From the NCBI RefSeq assembly GCF_011764445.1, contig NZ_BLPG01000001.1, forward strand, positions 8,175,316-8,239,315: 64,000 bases of DNA, in the 5' to 3' direction. Under the pieces are notes generated by a model that saw only the letters and a program-made list of their open reading frames with translations, was not told the origin of the DNA and searched no databases. This document shows, piece after piece, positions 52,010 to 62,851 of the stretch; positions within the stretch are counted from its first letter, which is position 1; each line of letters begins with the position of its first letter. This stretch comes from Phytohabitans rumicis. GTDB taxonomy: Bacteria; Actinomycetota; Actinomycetes; Mycobacteriales; Micromonosporaceae. A program made the position numbers and the translations under genes.

Positions 52010-55000
52010 ATGAGCACCGGTGGAGTGCGGACGACCGAGCGTGCGGAGGCGCTCCGCGAGGAGCTGATCCGCGCCCGGCTCGCCGGAGGGGGCGCTCGCG
52101 CGCAGCGGCGCGTCTCCCCGCGGCCGGTGGACCGTGGCGGGCCGCTGCCGCTGTCGTACGGGCAGCAGCAGATGTGGTTCCTGAGCCGGCTGGAGCCGGA
52201 CAGCTGGGAGTACGTGGTGCCGGTCGCGCTGCGGCTGCGCGGCCCGCTGGACGTCGACGCGCTGCGCCGGGCCTTCACCGGGCTCGTCGAGCGGCACGAG
52301 ATCCTGCGCACCCGGTACGCGCTGGCCGGTGTCGAGCCGGTGCAGGTGATCGACCTGCCCCGGCCGTTCGAGCTGCCGGTGGAGGACCTCACCGCACTGC
52401 CCACAGTGGACCGCGAGCGGCGTGCCGCCGAGCTGGCCGCCAGCGCGCCGGGTGAGGCGTTCGACCTGGAGGCGGAGTGGCCGGTGCGGGCGAGCCTGCT
52501 GCGGCTCGGTGCCGACGACCACATCCTGGTCGTGATCTTCCACCATGTGGCTTGCGACGCCTGGTCTGTCCGCGTCTTCGCCGAGGAGCTCAGCGCCCTC
52601 TACGGTGCCGGGCCCGCGCCGGCGCCGCTGCCGATCCAGTTCGCCGACTACGCCGCCTGGGAGCGCGAGCACCTCACCGGCGGGGTGCTCCAGCGCCACC
52701 TCGACTACTGGCGCGGCCAGCTCGACGGCGTACCACCGCTGGAGCTGCCGACCGACCGGCCGCGCCCGGCCACCCGCGGCTGGGTGGGCGACGCCGTGCC
52801 GTTCGCGTTCCCGGCCGCGCTGACCGAGCGCCTGCGCAGTCTCGGCGCCGCGCACGACACCACGCTGTTCATGACGCTCCTGGCCGCGTACCAGGTGCTG
52901 CTCGGCCGGTACACGGGCCGGACCGACGTGCCGGTGGGCACGGTCGTGTCCGGGCGCACGCTCCCGGAGGTGCAGCGCCTCATCGGGTACGGCATCAACA
53001 GTCTCGTGATGCGCGGGCGGGCCGAGGGTGACCCGTCGTTCGCCGAGCTGCTGGGCCGGGTGCGGGAGACCGTGCTGGCCGCGTTCGACCACCAGGAGGT
53101 GCCGTTCGCGCGGCTGGTCGACGAGTTGCAGCCGCAGCGGGACATGTCGCGCACGCCGCTGTTCCAGGCCGCGTTCACCATGCACGAGGAGCGGACCGGC
53201 GCGTTCGCGCTGCCGGGCCTGACTGTCGAGACACTCAGCGCGCCGACCCGGGTGGCCCGCTTCGACGTGACGCTCCAGGTGGAGGAGGCCGCCGACGGCT
53301 CGCTGCGCGGCACTCTGGAGTACGTCACCGCCCTGTTCGACCGCTCCACGGTGGAGCGGATGACCCGGCACCTGGTGCGGTTGCTGGAGAGCGTCACCGC
53401 CGCGCCGGACGCCCCGCTGTCCCACCACGTCGTGCTGGACGCCGACGAGCTGGCCCTGGTCGCGCCGCCCCAGGAACTCCTGGACCCGCCGGCCCGCTGC
53501 GTCCACGAGGTCTTCGAGGAGCGGGCCGCGGCCTGCCCCGACGCCGTGGCCGTGGTGTACGGCGGGGAGCGGCTCACCTACGCCGAGCTGAACGAGCGCG
53601 CCAACCGCCTCGCGCACCACCTGCGCGACCTCGGCGTCGGGCCGGAGTCGCTGGTCGGGGTGTCGCTGGAGCGCGGCATCGACCTGGTGCCCACGCTGCT
53701 CGGCGTGCTCAAGTCGGGCGCGGCGTACCTGCCGCTCGACCCGGCGTACCCGGCGGACCGGCTCGCGTTCATGCTGGCCGACACCGCCGCACCGGTCGTG
53801 GTGACCGTCGCCGCGCACGTGGAGAAGCTGCGCACCATCCACTCCGGACGGTTGGTGGTGCTGGACGAGGACGCCGCCGCGCTGGCGGCCCGGCCGGCGA
53901 CCAACCCGGCGCCGGTGTCCACTCCGGACAACCTCATCTACGTCATCTACACCTCCGGCTCCACCGGCCGGCCCAAGGGCGTCTGCCTCACCCACGCCAA
54001 CGTGCTGCGCCTGCTCACCACGGCCGAGGAGCACTACGCCTTCAGCGCGCGGGACGTGTGGCCGCTGTTCCACTCGTACGCCTTCGACGTCTCGGTCTGG
54101 GAGCTGTGGGGCTCGCTGCTGTACGGCGGCAGGCTCGTGGTCGTGCCGCAGGCGGTGACCCGCTCGCCGGAGGACTTCCTCGACCTGCTCGTCTCCCACC
54201 GGGTCACCGTGCTCAACCAGACGCCGTCGGCGTTCCGGGGACTGGTGGCGCTGGCCGCGGAGGGCGACCGGCGCATCGACGCGCTTGTGCTGCGGGCCGT
54301 CGTGTTCGCCGGGGAGAAGCTGGAGGTGCCCGAGCTGGCGCCGTGGGTGGCGCGCCGCGACCTGGAGCGCACGGCGCTGCTCAACATGTACGGCATCACC
54401 GAGACCACGGTGCACACCACGTACTACCGGCTCGTCGACGCGGACCTGGCGCCGGGCGCGGCCAACCCGGTCGGGTATCCGCTGCGCGACCTGACCGTCT
54501 ACCTGCTCGACGCGGACGGCAACGTGGCCCCGATCGGCGTGGCCGGCGAGATCCACGTCGGCGGCCCCGGGGTCGCCCGCGGCTACCTCAACCGGCCCGA
54601 GCTGACCGCCGAGCGCTTCGTGCCCGACCCGTTCGGCCCGCCGGGGCCCGCCTCTACCGCAGCGGCGACCTGGCCCGGCGCGCCCCCGATGGGAGCCTGG
54701 AGTTCCTCGGGCGCATCGACCACCAGGTGAAGATCCGCGGCTTCCGGGTCGAGCTGGGCGAGATCGAGGCGGCGATAGCCGCGCACCCGCAGGTCCGCGA
54801 CGCGGTCGTGGTCGTCCGCGAGGACAAGCCCGGCGACCGCCGGCTCGTCGGGTACGCCGTGCCGGCCCGGGACGCGGTCCCGTCGCCGGGGAGTTGCGCG
54901 CCCTGCTCGCCCGGACGCTGCCCGAATACATGATCCCGTCGGCGTTCGTGCCGCTGGGGAAGATCCCGCTGACCGCCAACGGCAAGCTCGACCGGGCCGC

Positions 55001-55270
55001 GCTGCCCACTGTGGACCGTGCCGCGCTGTCGGCCGACCGGGCCTACGTCGCCCCGCGTACGCCGGCGGAGGAGCGGGTCGCGGCGGTCTGGCGCGAGGTG
55101 CTCGGCGTGGACCGGGTCGGCGTGGACGACGGGTTCTTCGACCTCGGCGGCGACTCGATCCGCGCGGTGGCCCTGGTCGGCGCGCTCCGCGAGGCCGGGT
55201 ACGAGGTGGCCGTCCGGGACGTCTTCGCGCACCGCACGGTGGCCCAGCTGGCCGAGTTCGTTGGCGTCGG
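52010..55270 (+). other. NRPS2 module 1: C-A-PCP, Thr-like pocket
   Basis: C domain: [22 protein letters not shown] (HHXXXDA). A domain: [11 protein letters not shown], pocket by eye DVWNVAMVHK, closest to the Thr code DFWNxGMVHK. [12 protein letters not shown]. Two of the three NRPS2 frameshifts fall late in this A domain. Confidence 0.82.
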
Positions 55271-58200
55271 CGGGCCCACTCCGGCGGCTGCGGTCCAGCC
55301 GTTCGCGCTCATCGCGGACGTGGACCGGGCCGCGCTGCCGGCGGGCGTGGTCGACGCGTACCCGCTCGCGCAGGTGCAGCTCGGCATGGTGGTGGAGATG
55401 CTCGCCGACGACGGCCGGCACCACTACCACAACTCGACCTCGTTCCGGATCGTCGACTCCGAGCCGTTCTCGCTGCCCGCGTTCACCCGCGCGGCCCAAC
55501 TCGTCGTGGACCGGCACGAGGTGCTGCGTACGTCGTTCGCGCTCGACGCGTACTCGACACCCTTGCAGCTGGTGCACGGCGGCGCGGAGCCGGCGGTCGG
55601 CGCCCGGGAGCTGCCCGGCCTGTCCGGCGCGGAGCTGGAGCGTTCGCTGCGCGCTTTCATGGCCGCCGAGCGGGCCCGCCTCTTCGACCTGGCCCGGCCG
55701 CCGCTGGTGCGCTTCCACGCGCACGCGTGCGACGACGGCTGGTGGCTCACGCTCACCGAGTGCCACGCCGTGCTGGAGGGCTGGAGCCACCACTCGCTGC
55801 TGATGGAGCTGGTCGGCGCCTACCGGGCCTACCGGGACGGCCGGGAGCCCGATCCGGCCGCGCCGGCCGCCGTGCGGTACGCCGACTTCGTGGCCGCCGA
55901 GCTGTCCTCGTTGGACGATCCGGCCGACCAGGAGCACTGGCGGTCCACCGTCGAGCGGTACGCCAAGTTCACCCTCCCGGCCGGGTGGGGCGACGACCCG
56001 GCGACGCCGCGCGGCGTACACAAGGCGTGGGTGCCGTACCGGGACCTGGAGGACCGGCTGCGCGCGCTGGCGTCCGCCGCGGACGTGCCCATCAAGGCGG
56101 TGCTGCACGCCGCGCACCTGAAGGTGATGAGCCAGCTCACCGACGAGCCGGCGTTCCACACCGGACTGGTCACCAACGCCCGGCCGGAGGCGGCCGGCGC
56201 GGATCGGGTGGCCGGCGTCTACCTCAACCCGCTCCCGTTCGGGTACGACCGTGGCGCCGGCAGCTGGCGCGAGCTGGTCCAGCGGGTCTTCGCCCGGGAG
56301 ATCGAGGTGTGGCCGCACCGGCGCTTCCCGCTCGCCGCGATCCAGCGCGAGTACGGCGGCGGCGAGCGCCTGGTCGACGTGCGCTTCAGCTACCAGGACT
56401 TCCGCCAGGTCGACGCCGGCGTGGTGGACTACGCCGCGACCATCGACGACAGCCCGACCGAGTTTCCGCTGGGCGTCTCGACCCGGGCCGGATTCTGCGT
56501 GCTGACCGCCAGCAACCACGCGCTCAGCCGGTCCAATGTGGACCGGATCGCGGCGATGTACCGTGCGGTGCTGGAGGCGATGGCCGCCGACCCGGATGGC
56601 GACGCCGCCGCCACGTACCTGCCCGACGGCGAGCTGTGCCGGGTGGTCACCGAGTGGAACGACTCGGCGGCCGAGTTCTCCGGCGCCTCGGTGCTGGAGC
56701 TCTTCGAGCGGCAGGCCGCCGCCACCCCGGCGGCGACCGCCGTGCGCTGCGGGGACGCCGAGCTGACGTACGAGCAGCTGGACGCCCGCGCCAACCGGTA
56801 CGCGCACCACCTGCGCGGCCTCGGCGTCGGGCCGGAGTCGCTGGTCGGCGTGCTGCTGGAGCGCGGCCTGGACCTGGTGGCCGCCCTGCTCGGCGTGTGG
56901 AAGGCAGGCGGCGCGTACGTGCCGCTGGACCCGGCGTTCCCGGCCGACCGGATCCGCCGGATGATGGCCGACGCCGGTGCGCGCGCGGTCGTTACCCACT
57001 CGGACCTTGCCGACCGGTTCGAGGGCGATCCTATCCTTGTCGATCGCGACCGGCGGCTCATCGCCCGCGCGCCGTCCACCCCGCCGGACCGCGTCGACGA
57101 TCCGGACCGGCTCGCGTACGCCATCTTCACGTCCGGCTCGACCGGGCGGCCGAAGGGTGTGGCCATCACCCATCGTGGCCTGACGAACCATGTGCAGTGG
57201 GCCGCGGAGGTGCTCGCGTCCCGGGGTACGGGTGGGGCGCCGCTGTTCTCGTCCGTTGCGTTCGACCTGGTGGTGCCGAACCTGTGGGCGCCGCTCGTCA
57301 CCGGCCAGCGGCTGTGGCTGCTACCTCCGTCCGTCGAGCTGTCCAATCTGGCCGATGAGATGGCGACGGCCGCCCCGTTCAGCTTCATCAAGCTCACTCC
57401 CGGCCACCTGGAGATTCTCGACCCGCCGGAAGCGTACGCGCCGGTGATCGTGGTGGCCGGGGAAGCGCTGCCCGGCCCGATCGCGGAGAAGTGGCGCCGG
57501 GTCCTGGGCGACGGCAACCTCATCAACGAGTACGGGCCGACCGAGGCGTCCGTGGGTACCTGCGTCTTCCCGGTCTCCGGGCCGCAGCCCGCCGGCGTGG
57601 TGCCGATCGGCCGGCCGTTGCCGAACATGACGATGCGGGTCCTGGACGCCACCCTGCGGCCCGTTCCGGTCGGTGTGGTCGGCGAGTTGTACGTAGGCGG
57701 CACCGGCGTGGCCCGCGGGTACGTCAACCGGCCCGAGCTGACCGCCGAACGCTTCCTGCCCGACCCGTGGTCGCCGGGCGCCCGGATGTACCGCACCGGT
57801 GACCTGGTTCGCTGGTCTGCGGACGGCAACATCGAGTTCCTCGGCCGGGTCGACGACCAGGTCAAGATCCGCGGGTACCGGGTGGAGCTGGGCGAGATCC
57901 GGGCGGTCCTGCTGGAGGAGGTGACGGACGCGGCCGTGGTGGTCCACGGCGACCGGATCGTGGCCTACGTGGTGGGCCGGACCGACCTGGCCGAGCACTG
58001 TGGACAGAAGCTCCCCGAATACATGATCCCGTCCGTGTTCGTCGCCGTGGACCGCATCCCGCTCAACGCCAACGGCAAGGTGGACCGGCGGGCCCTGCCC
58101 GACCCGGACGGCGCCGCTCTCGAACGAGAGTACGTGGCGCCGCGTACGCCCGCCGAGGAGCGCATCGCGGCCATCTGGTGCCAGGTGCTGGGCCTGGAGC

Positions 58201-61200
58201 GGGTGTCCATCGAGGACAGCTTCTTCGACGTGGGCGGCCACTCCATCCGGGCCATCGCGCTGGTCGGCGCGCTGCGGGCGGCCGGCTTCGAGGCGGGCGT
58301 CCGGGACGTCTTCGCGCAGCGGACGGTGGCCGCCCTGGCCGCCGCGCTGGCGCAGACCGGCGTGGCGCAGGAGCAGCCGCTCGTCGCCCCGTTCGCGCTC
58401 GTCGACGCCGAGGACCGCGCCGCGCTGCCGGCGGGCCTGGTCGACGCGTACCCGCTCGCGCAGGTGCAGCTCGGCATGCTCGTGGAGATGCTGGCCGACG
58501 ACAGCGTGAACAAGTACCACAACACCACCACGTTCCGGATCCGCGACGGGCGGCCGTTCTCGGTCGAGGCGCTGCGCGCGGCGGCCGGTGTGGTCGTCGC
58601 CCGGCACGAGATGCTGCGTACGTCGTTCGACCTGGACGGGCTGAGCGTGCCGATGCAGCTCGTGCACCGCACCGCGACGATCCCGGTCGACGTGCGCGAC
58701 CTGCGCGCGCTGGACGCGGACGGGCTGCGCCAGGCGATCCGCGACTTCACCGCGCGCGAGCGTGCCACGGTCTTCGACCTGACCCGGCCGCCGCTGCTGC
58801 GCATCGCCGCGCACGTGGAGAGCGACGAGGCGTGGTGGATGTCGGTCAGCGTCTGCCACCCCATCACCGAGGGCTGGAGCCACCGTTCGCTGCTGATGGA
58901 GCTCGTCGAGGCGTACCTCGGCATCCGGGGCGGCGGCGCGGCGCCCGAGCGGGACGTGCCCGCCCTGCGGTACGCCGACTTCGTGGCGGCCGAGCTCGCC
59001 GCGGTCGCGTCCATTCAGGACCGGTCGTACTGGCAGTCCATCGTGGACCGGTACGCCCGCTTCCAGCTCCCGGCCGGGTGGGGCGACGACCCGGACGCGC
59101 CGCGCCGGGCGTACACGGTGACCGTCCCGCTCGCGGACCTCGGTCCCGCGCTGCGGGCCCGGGCCAGCGAGGCCGGCGCGTCCCTGAAGGCCGTCCTGCA
59201 TGCAGCGCACCTGAAGGTGATGAGCCAGCTCACCGACGAGCCGGCCTTCTACACCGGCCTGGTGTGCAGCGGGCGGCCCGAGCTGCCCGGCGCCGAGCGG
59301 GTGTACGGCATGTACCTCAACACGCTCCCGTTCGCGTACGACGGCACCGCCGCCACCTGGCGTGAGGCGGTCCGGCAGGCGTACGACCGGGAGGGCGAGC
59401 TGTGGCCGCACCGGCGCTTCCCGATGCCGGTGATCCAGCGCGAGCTGGGTGACGGGGCCCGGCTGCTCGACGTGCGCTTCAGCTACCTGGACCTGCAGCA
59501 GGCCCAGGCCGAGACGGATGTGGTGGACACCGACTCCGGGGTGGGGAGGGCGCCACCGAGTTCGGGCTCGCCGTCGCCGCCCGGGCCAGCGGGCTGGTGC
59601 TCACTGTGGACACCCACACGCTCAGCCCCACCAACGCCGAGCGGCTCGGCCGGATGTACCGGGCGGTGCTGGAGGCCGTCGCCGCCAACCTCGACGGGGA
59701 CGCGCGGGAGACGTACCTGCCGGCCGGCGAGCGCGACCGCCTGCTGATGCAGTGGAGCCACAACCCCGGCGCCACGGTGGGCCGCTCGGTGCTGGAGATG
59801 GTCGAGGAACGGGCCACCACCTCGCCCGGTGCCCTCGCCGTGGAGGTCGGCGACACCCGCGTCACGTACGCCGACCTGGACGCCCGGGCCAACCGGCTGG
59901 CGCACGAGTTGCGTGCCCGCGGTGTCGGGCCGGAGTCGCTCGTCGCGGTGCTGCTCGACCGGGGCGTGGACCTGGTGGTGGCGCTGCTGGCGGTGTGGAA
60001 GGCGGGCGGCGCGTACGTGCCGCTGGACCCGGCCTTCCCCGCCGACCGGGTCGGCCGGATGCTGGCCGATGCCGGCGCCCAGGTGGCAGTCACCCAGGCG
60101 TCCTATGTGGAGCGGTTCACCGTGGAGACGGTGCTCCCGGACGCGCCCGGCCGGCCGTCGACGCCGCCGGAGCGGGTGGACGACCTGGACCGGCTCGCGT
60201 ACGCCATCTTCACGTCCGGCTCGACCGGGCGACCGAAGGGTGTGGCCATCACCCACCGCGGCTTGACGAACCATGTGCAGTGGGCCGCCGAGGTGCTGGC
60301 GTCCCGGGGTACGGGCGGGGCGCCGCTGTTCTCGTCGGTGGCGTTCGACCTGGTGGTGCCGAACTTGTGGGCGCCGTTGGTGTCGGGTCAGCGGCTGTGG
60401 CTGCTGCCGCCGGACACCGAGTTGGACGGGCTGTCGGCCGCCCTGCGCAAGGCCGCCCCGTTCAGTTTCATCAAGCTGACGCCGGGCCATCTGGAGATCT
60501 TGGATCCGTCGTTCGCGTACGCGCCGGTCATCGTGGTCGCGGGTGAGGCGCTGCCCGGCCCGATCGCGGAGAAGTGGCGCCGGGTCCTGGGCGACGGCAA
60601 CCTCATCAACGAGTACGGCCCGACGGAGGCGTCGGTGGGCACCTGCGTGTTCCCGCTCACCCGCCTCCACGAAGGGATCGTCCCGATCGGACACCCGCTG
60701 CCCAACATGACGATGTTCGTGCTCGACGCGAACCTGCGGCCGGTGCCCGCCGGCGTGGTCGGTGAGCTGTACGTCGGCGGCACCGGCGTGGCCCGCGGCT
60801 ACGTCAACCGCCCCGACCTCACCGCGGAACGGTTCCTGCCCGACCCGTTCGGCTCGGTGGGCGGCCGGCTGTACCGCACCGGCGACCTGGTGCGCTGGTC
60901 CGCGGACGGCAGCGTCGAGTTCCTCGGCCGGATCGACGACCAGGTCAAGATCCGGGGCTACCGGGTGGAGTTGGGCGAGATAAGGGCCGTGCTGCTGGAC
61001 CACCCGGACGTCAAGGACGCTGCCGTCGTCGTCCACGGCGAGCGGATCGTGGCCTACGTGGTCGGCCCGACCGATCTGGCGGCGCACTGTGGACAGTCGC
61101 TTCCGGACTACATGGTCCCGTCGGTGTCCGTCGCGGTGGAGTGGATCCCGCTCAACGCCAACGGCAAGGTGGACCGGCGGGCGTTGCCCGACCCGGACGG

Positions 61201-62848
61201 TGCCGCCGGCGAGCGGCCGTACGTGGCGCCGCATACGCCCGAGCAGGAGCGCATCGCCGCCATCTGGGGCCAGGTGCTGGGCCTGGAGCGGGTGTCCATC
61301 GAGGACAGCTTCTTCGACGTGGGTGGCCACTCCATCCGGGCCATCGCGCTCGTCGGCGCGCTGCGCGCGGCCGGGTACGACGCCGGCGTACGGCACGTGT
61401 TCGAGCACCGCACGGTGGCCGCGCTGGCCGCCGCGCTCGCCACCACGGCGGCGCCGGCAGCGGAGCCCGCCGGGGTCGCGCCGTTCGCGCTCGTGCCGCC
61501 GCAGGTGCGCGCACAGCTGCCGGCGGGCGTTGTCGACGCGTACCCGCTGTCGCAGGTGCAGCTCGGCATGCTCGTCGAGATGTTCGCCGACGAAGGGCTG
61601 GCCAAGTACCACAACAGCGCCACGTTCCTCATCCGCGACGGGCGACCGTTCGACGCCGAGGCGCTGCGTGCGGCGGCCCGTACCGTGGTGGGCCGGCACG
61701 AGATGCTGCGCACGTCGTTCGACCTCGACCGGTACGGCGTGCCGCTGCAACTCGTCCACGCCGGCGCCGAGCTGCCGGTGACCGTGCGGGACCTGCGCGG
61801 CCTGGACGAGGCCGGCCGGGAGGAGGCGGTGCGGGAGCACATCGCGCGGGAGCGGGCCGACCTCTTCGACCTGTCCCGGCCACCGCTGCTGCGGATATCC
61901 GCGCTGGTGGAAAGCGACGAGGCGTGGCGGCTCGGCTTCACCCACTGCCACGCCATCACCGAGGGCTGGAGCCAGCACTCGCTGCTGATGGAGGTGCTCG
62001 ACCTGTACAGCGGCCGGCCCGCCGCCTTCGAGGCGCCATCGGTGCGGTACGCCGACTTCATCGCCGCCGAGCAGGCGTCGCTGGAGTCCACGCAGGACAG
62101 TCAATACTGGAAGGACGTCGTCGACGCGTACGCCCCGTGCGTCCTGCCCCCGGACTGGGGCGACGGGCCGGACGCGCCGCGCGCGGACCTCAAGCTGCCG
62201 ATCGTCTTCCGCGACATCGAGGACAGGCTGCGGGCGCTCGCCACCGACACGGGCACGTCGTTCAAGGCGGTCCTGCTCGCCGCCCACCTCAAGGTGTTGA
62301 GCACGGTCACCAGCGAGCCCGCGTTCCACACCGGCGTGCTCTACAGCGCCCGCCCGGAGGCGCCCGGCGCCGAGCGGGTGTACGGCATGTACCTCAACAC
62401 GCTCCCGTTCGCCCACGACGGCAGCGCCCGGACGTGGCGGGAGCTGGTCCGCCAGGTCTTCGCCCGGGAGGCCGAGGTGTACGCCCACCGCCGCTACCCG
62501 CTGCCGGCGATCCAGCGGCAGGCGGGCGGCCACCGGCTCTTCGACATCATGTTCCGCTACCAGGACTTCCACCAGGTCGACACCGGCCGGGTCGACGTCC
62601 GGGCCGGGGCCGGCGAGGGCTCCAATGAGTTCACCCTGTCCATCGCCACCCAGCCCGGGTTCCTGGTGCTGCGGGCGATCAGCAACGGGCTCAACCGGGC
62701 CGGCGCGGAGCGGCTGGCCGGCACCTACCGGGCGGTGCTGGAGGCGATGGCCGCCGACCCGGACGGCGACGCGCGGGCCGCGTACCTGTCCGAGCCCGAC
62801 AAGGCACGGCTCCTGCAGGACTGGAACGACACCGAGGTGGAGTGGTGA
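52010..62848 (+). CDS. NRPS2: C-A-PCP-C*-A-PCP-C*-A-PCP-C*, interrupted by three apparent frameshifts
   Basis: This is read as one gene of ~3613 residues. Breaks occur at GGGG runs 54643-54646, 54888-54891 and 59543-59546; adding one G at each restores [29 protein letters not shown] and [17 protein letters not shown]. As given, it falls into open frames 52010-54730, 54894-59747 and 59597-62848. All domain motifs outside these points are intact, so one functional gene with sequence errors is preferred. AGGGAGG precedes the ATG. It ends with a condensation domain, and the next protein starts with an adenylation domain. Modules are listed separately. Confidence 0.85.
55297..58350 (+). other. NRPS2 module 2: variant C*-A-PCP, DLPKVAEVGK pocket
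   Basis: The condensation-type domain opens with [16 protein letters not shown], but its active-site motif reads CHAVLEGWS: the first His is Cys and the Asp is Glu, while the second His is kept. The A domain (from ~56690) has pocket DLPKVAEVGK, and its DNA is nearly the same as the A2 domain of NRPS1. [12 protein letters not shown]. Confidence 0.83.
58380..62848 (+). other. NRPS2 module 3 plus terminal C*: C*-A-PCP-C*
   Basis: Both condensation-type domains carry the variant motif (CHPITEGWS and CHAITEGWS). The A domain (~59765-61190) again reads [22 protein letters not shown]. The last C* domain ends at WNDTEVEW-stop, the usual C-A linker, so the module continues on the next polypeptide. 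One frameshift (59543-59546) lies at the end of the first C* domain. Confidence 0.82.
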
Positions 62849-62851
62849 GTC

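Noticed and set aside
55297-59700. Epimerisation or heterocyclisation identity for the variant C* domains
   Set aside because: Position between PCP and the next A domain and the GWS motif fit condensation domains; the DXXXXD motif of cyclisation domains and the epimerase arrangement are absent.
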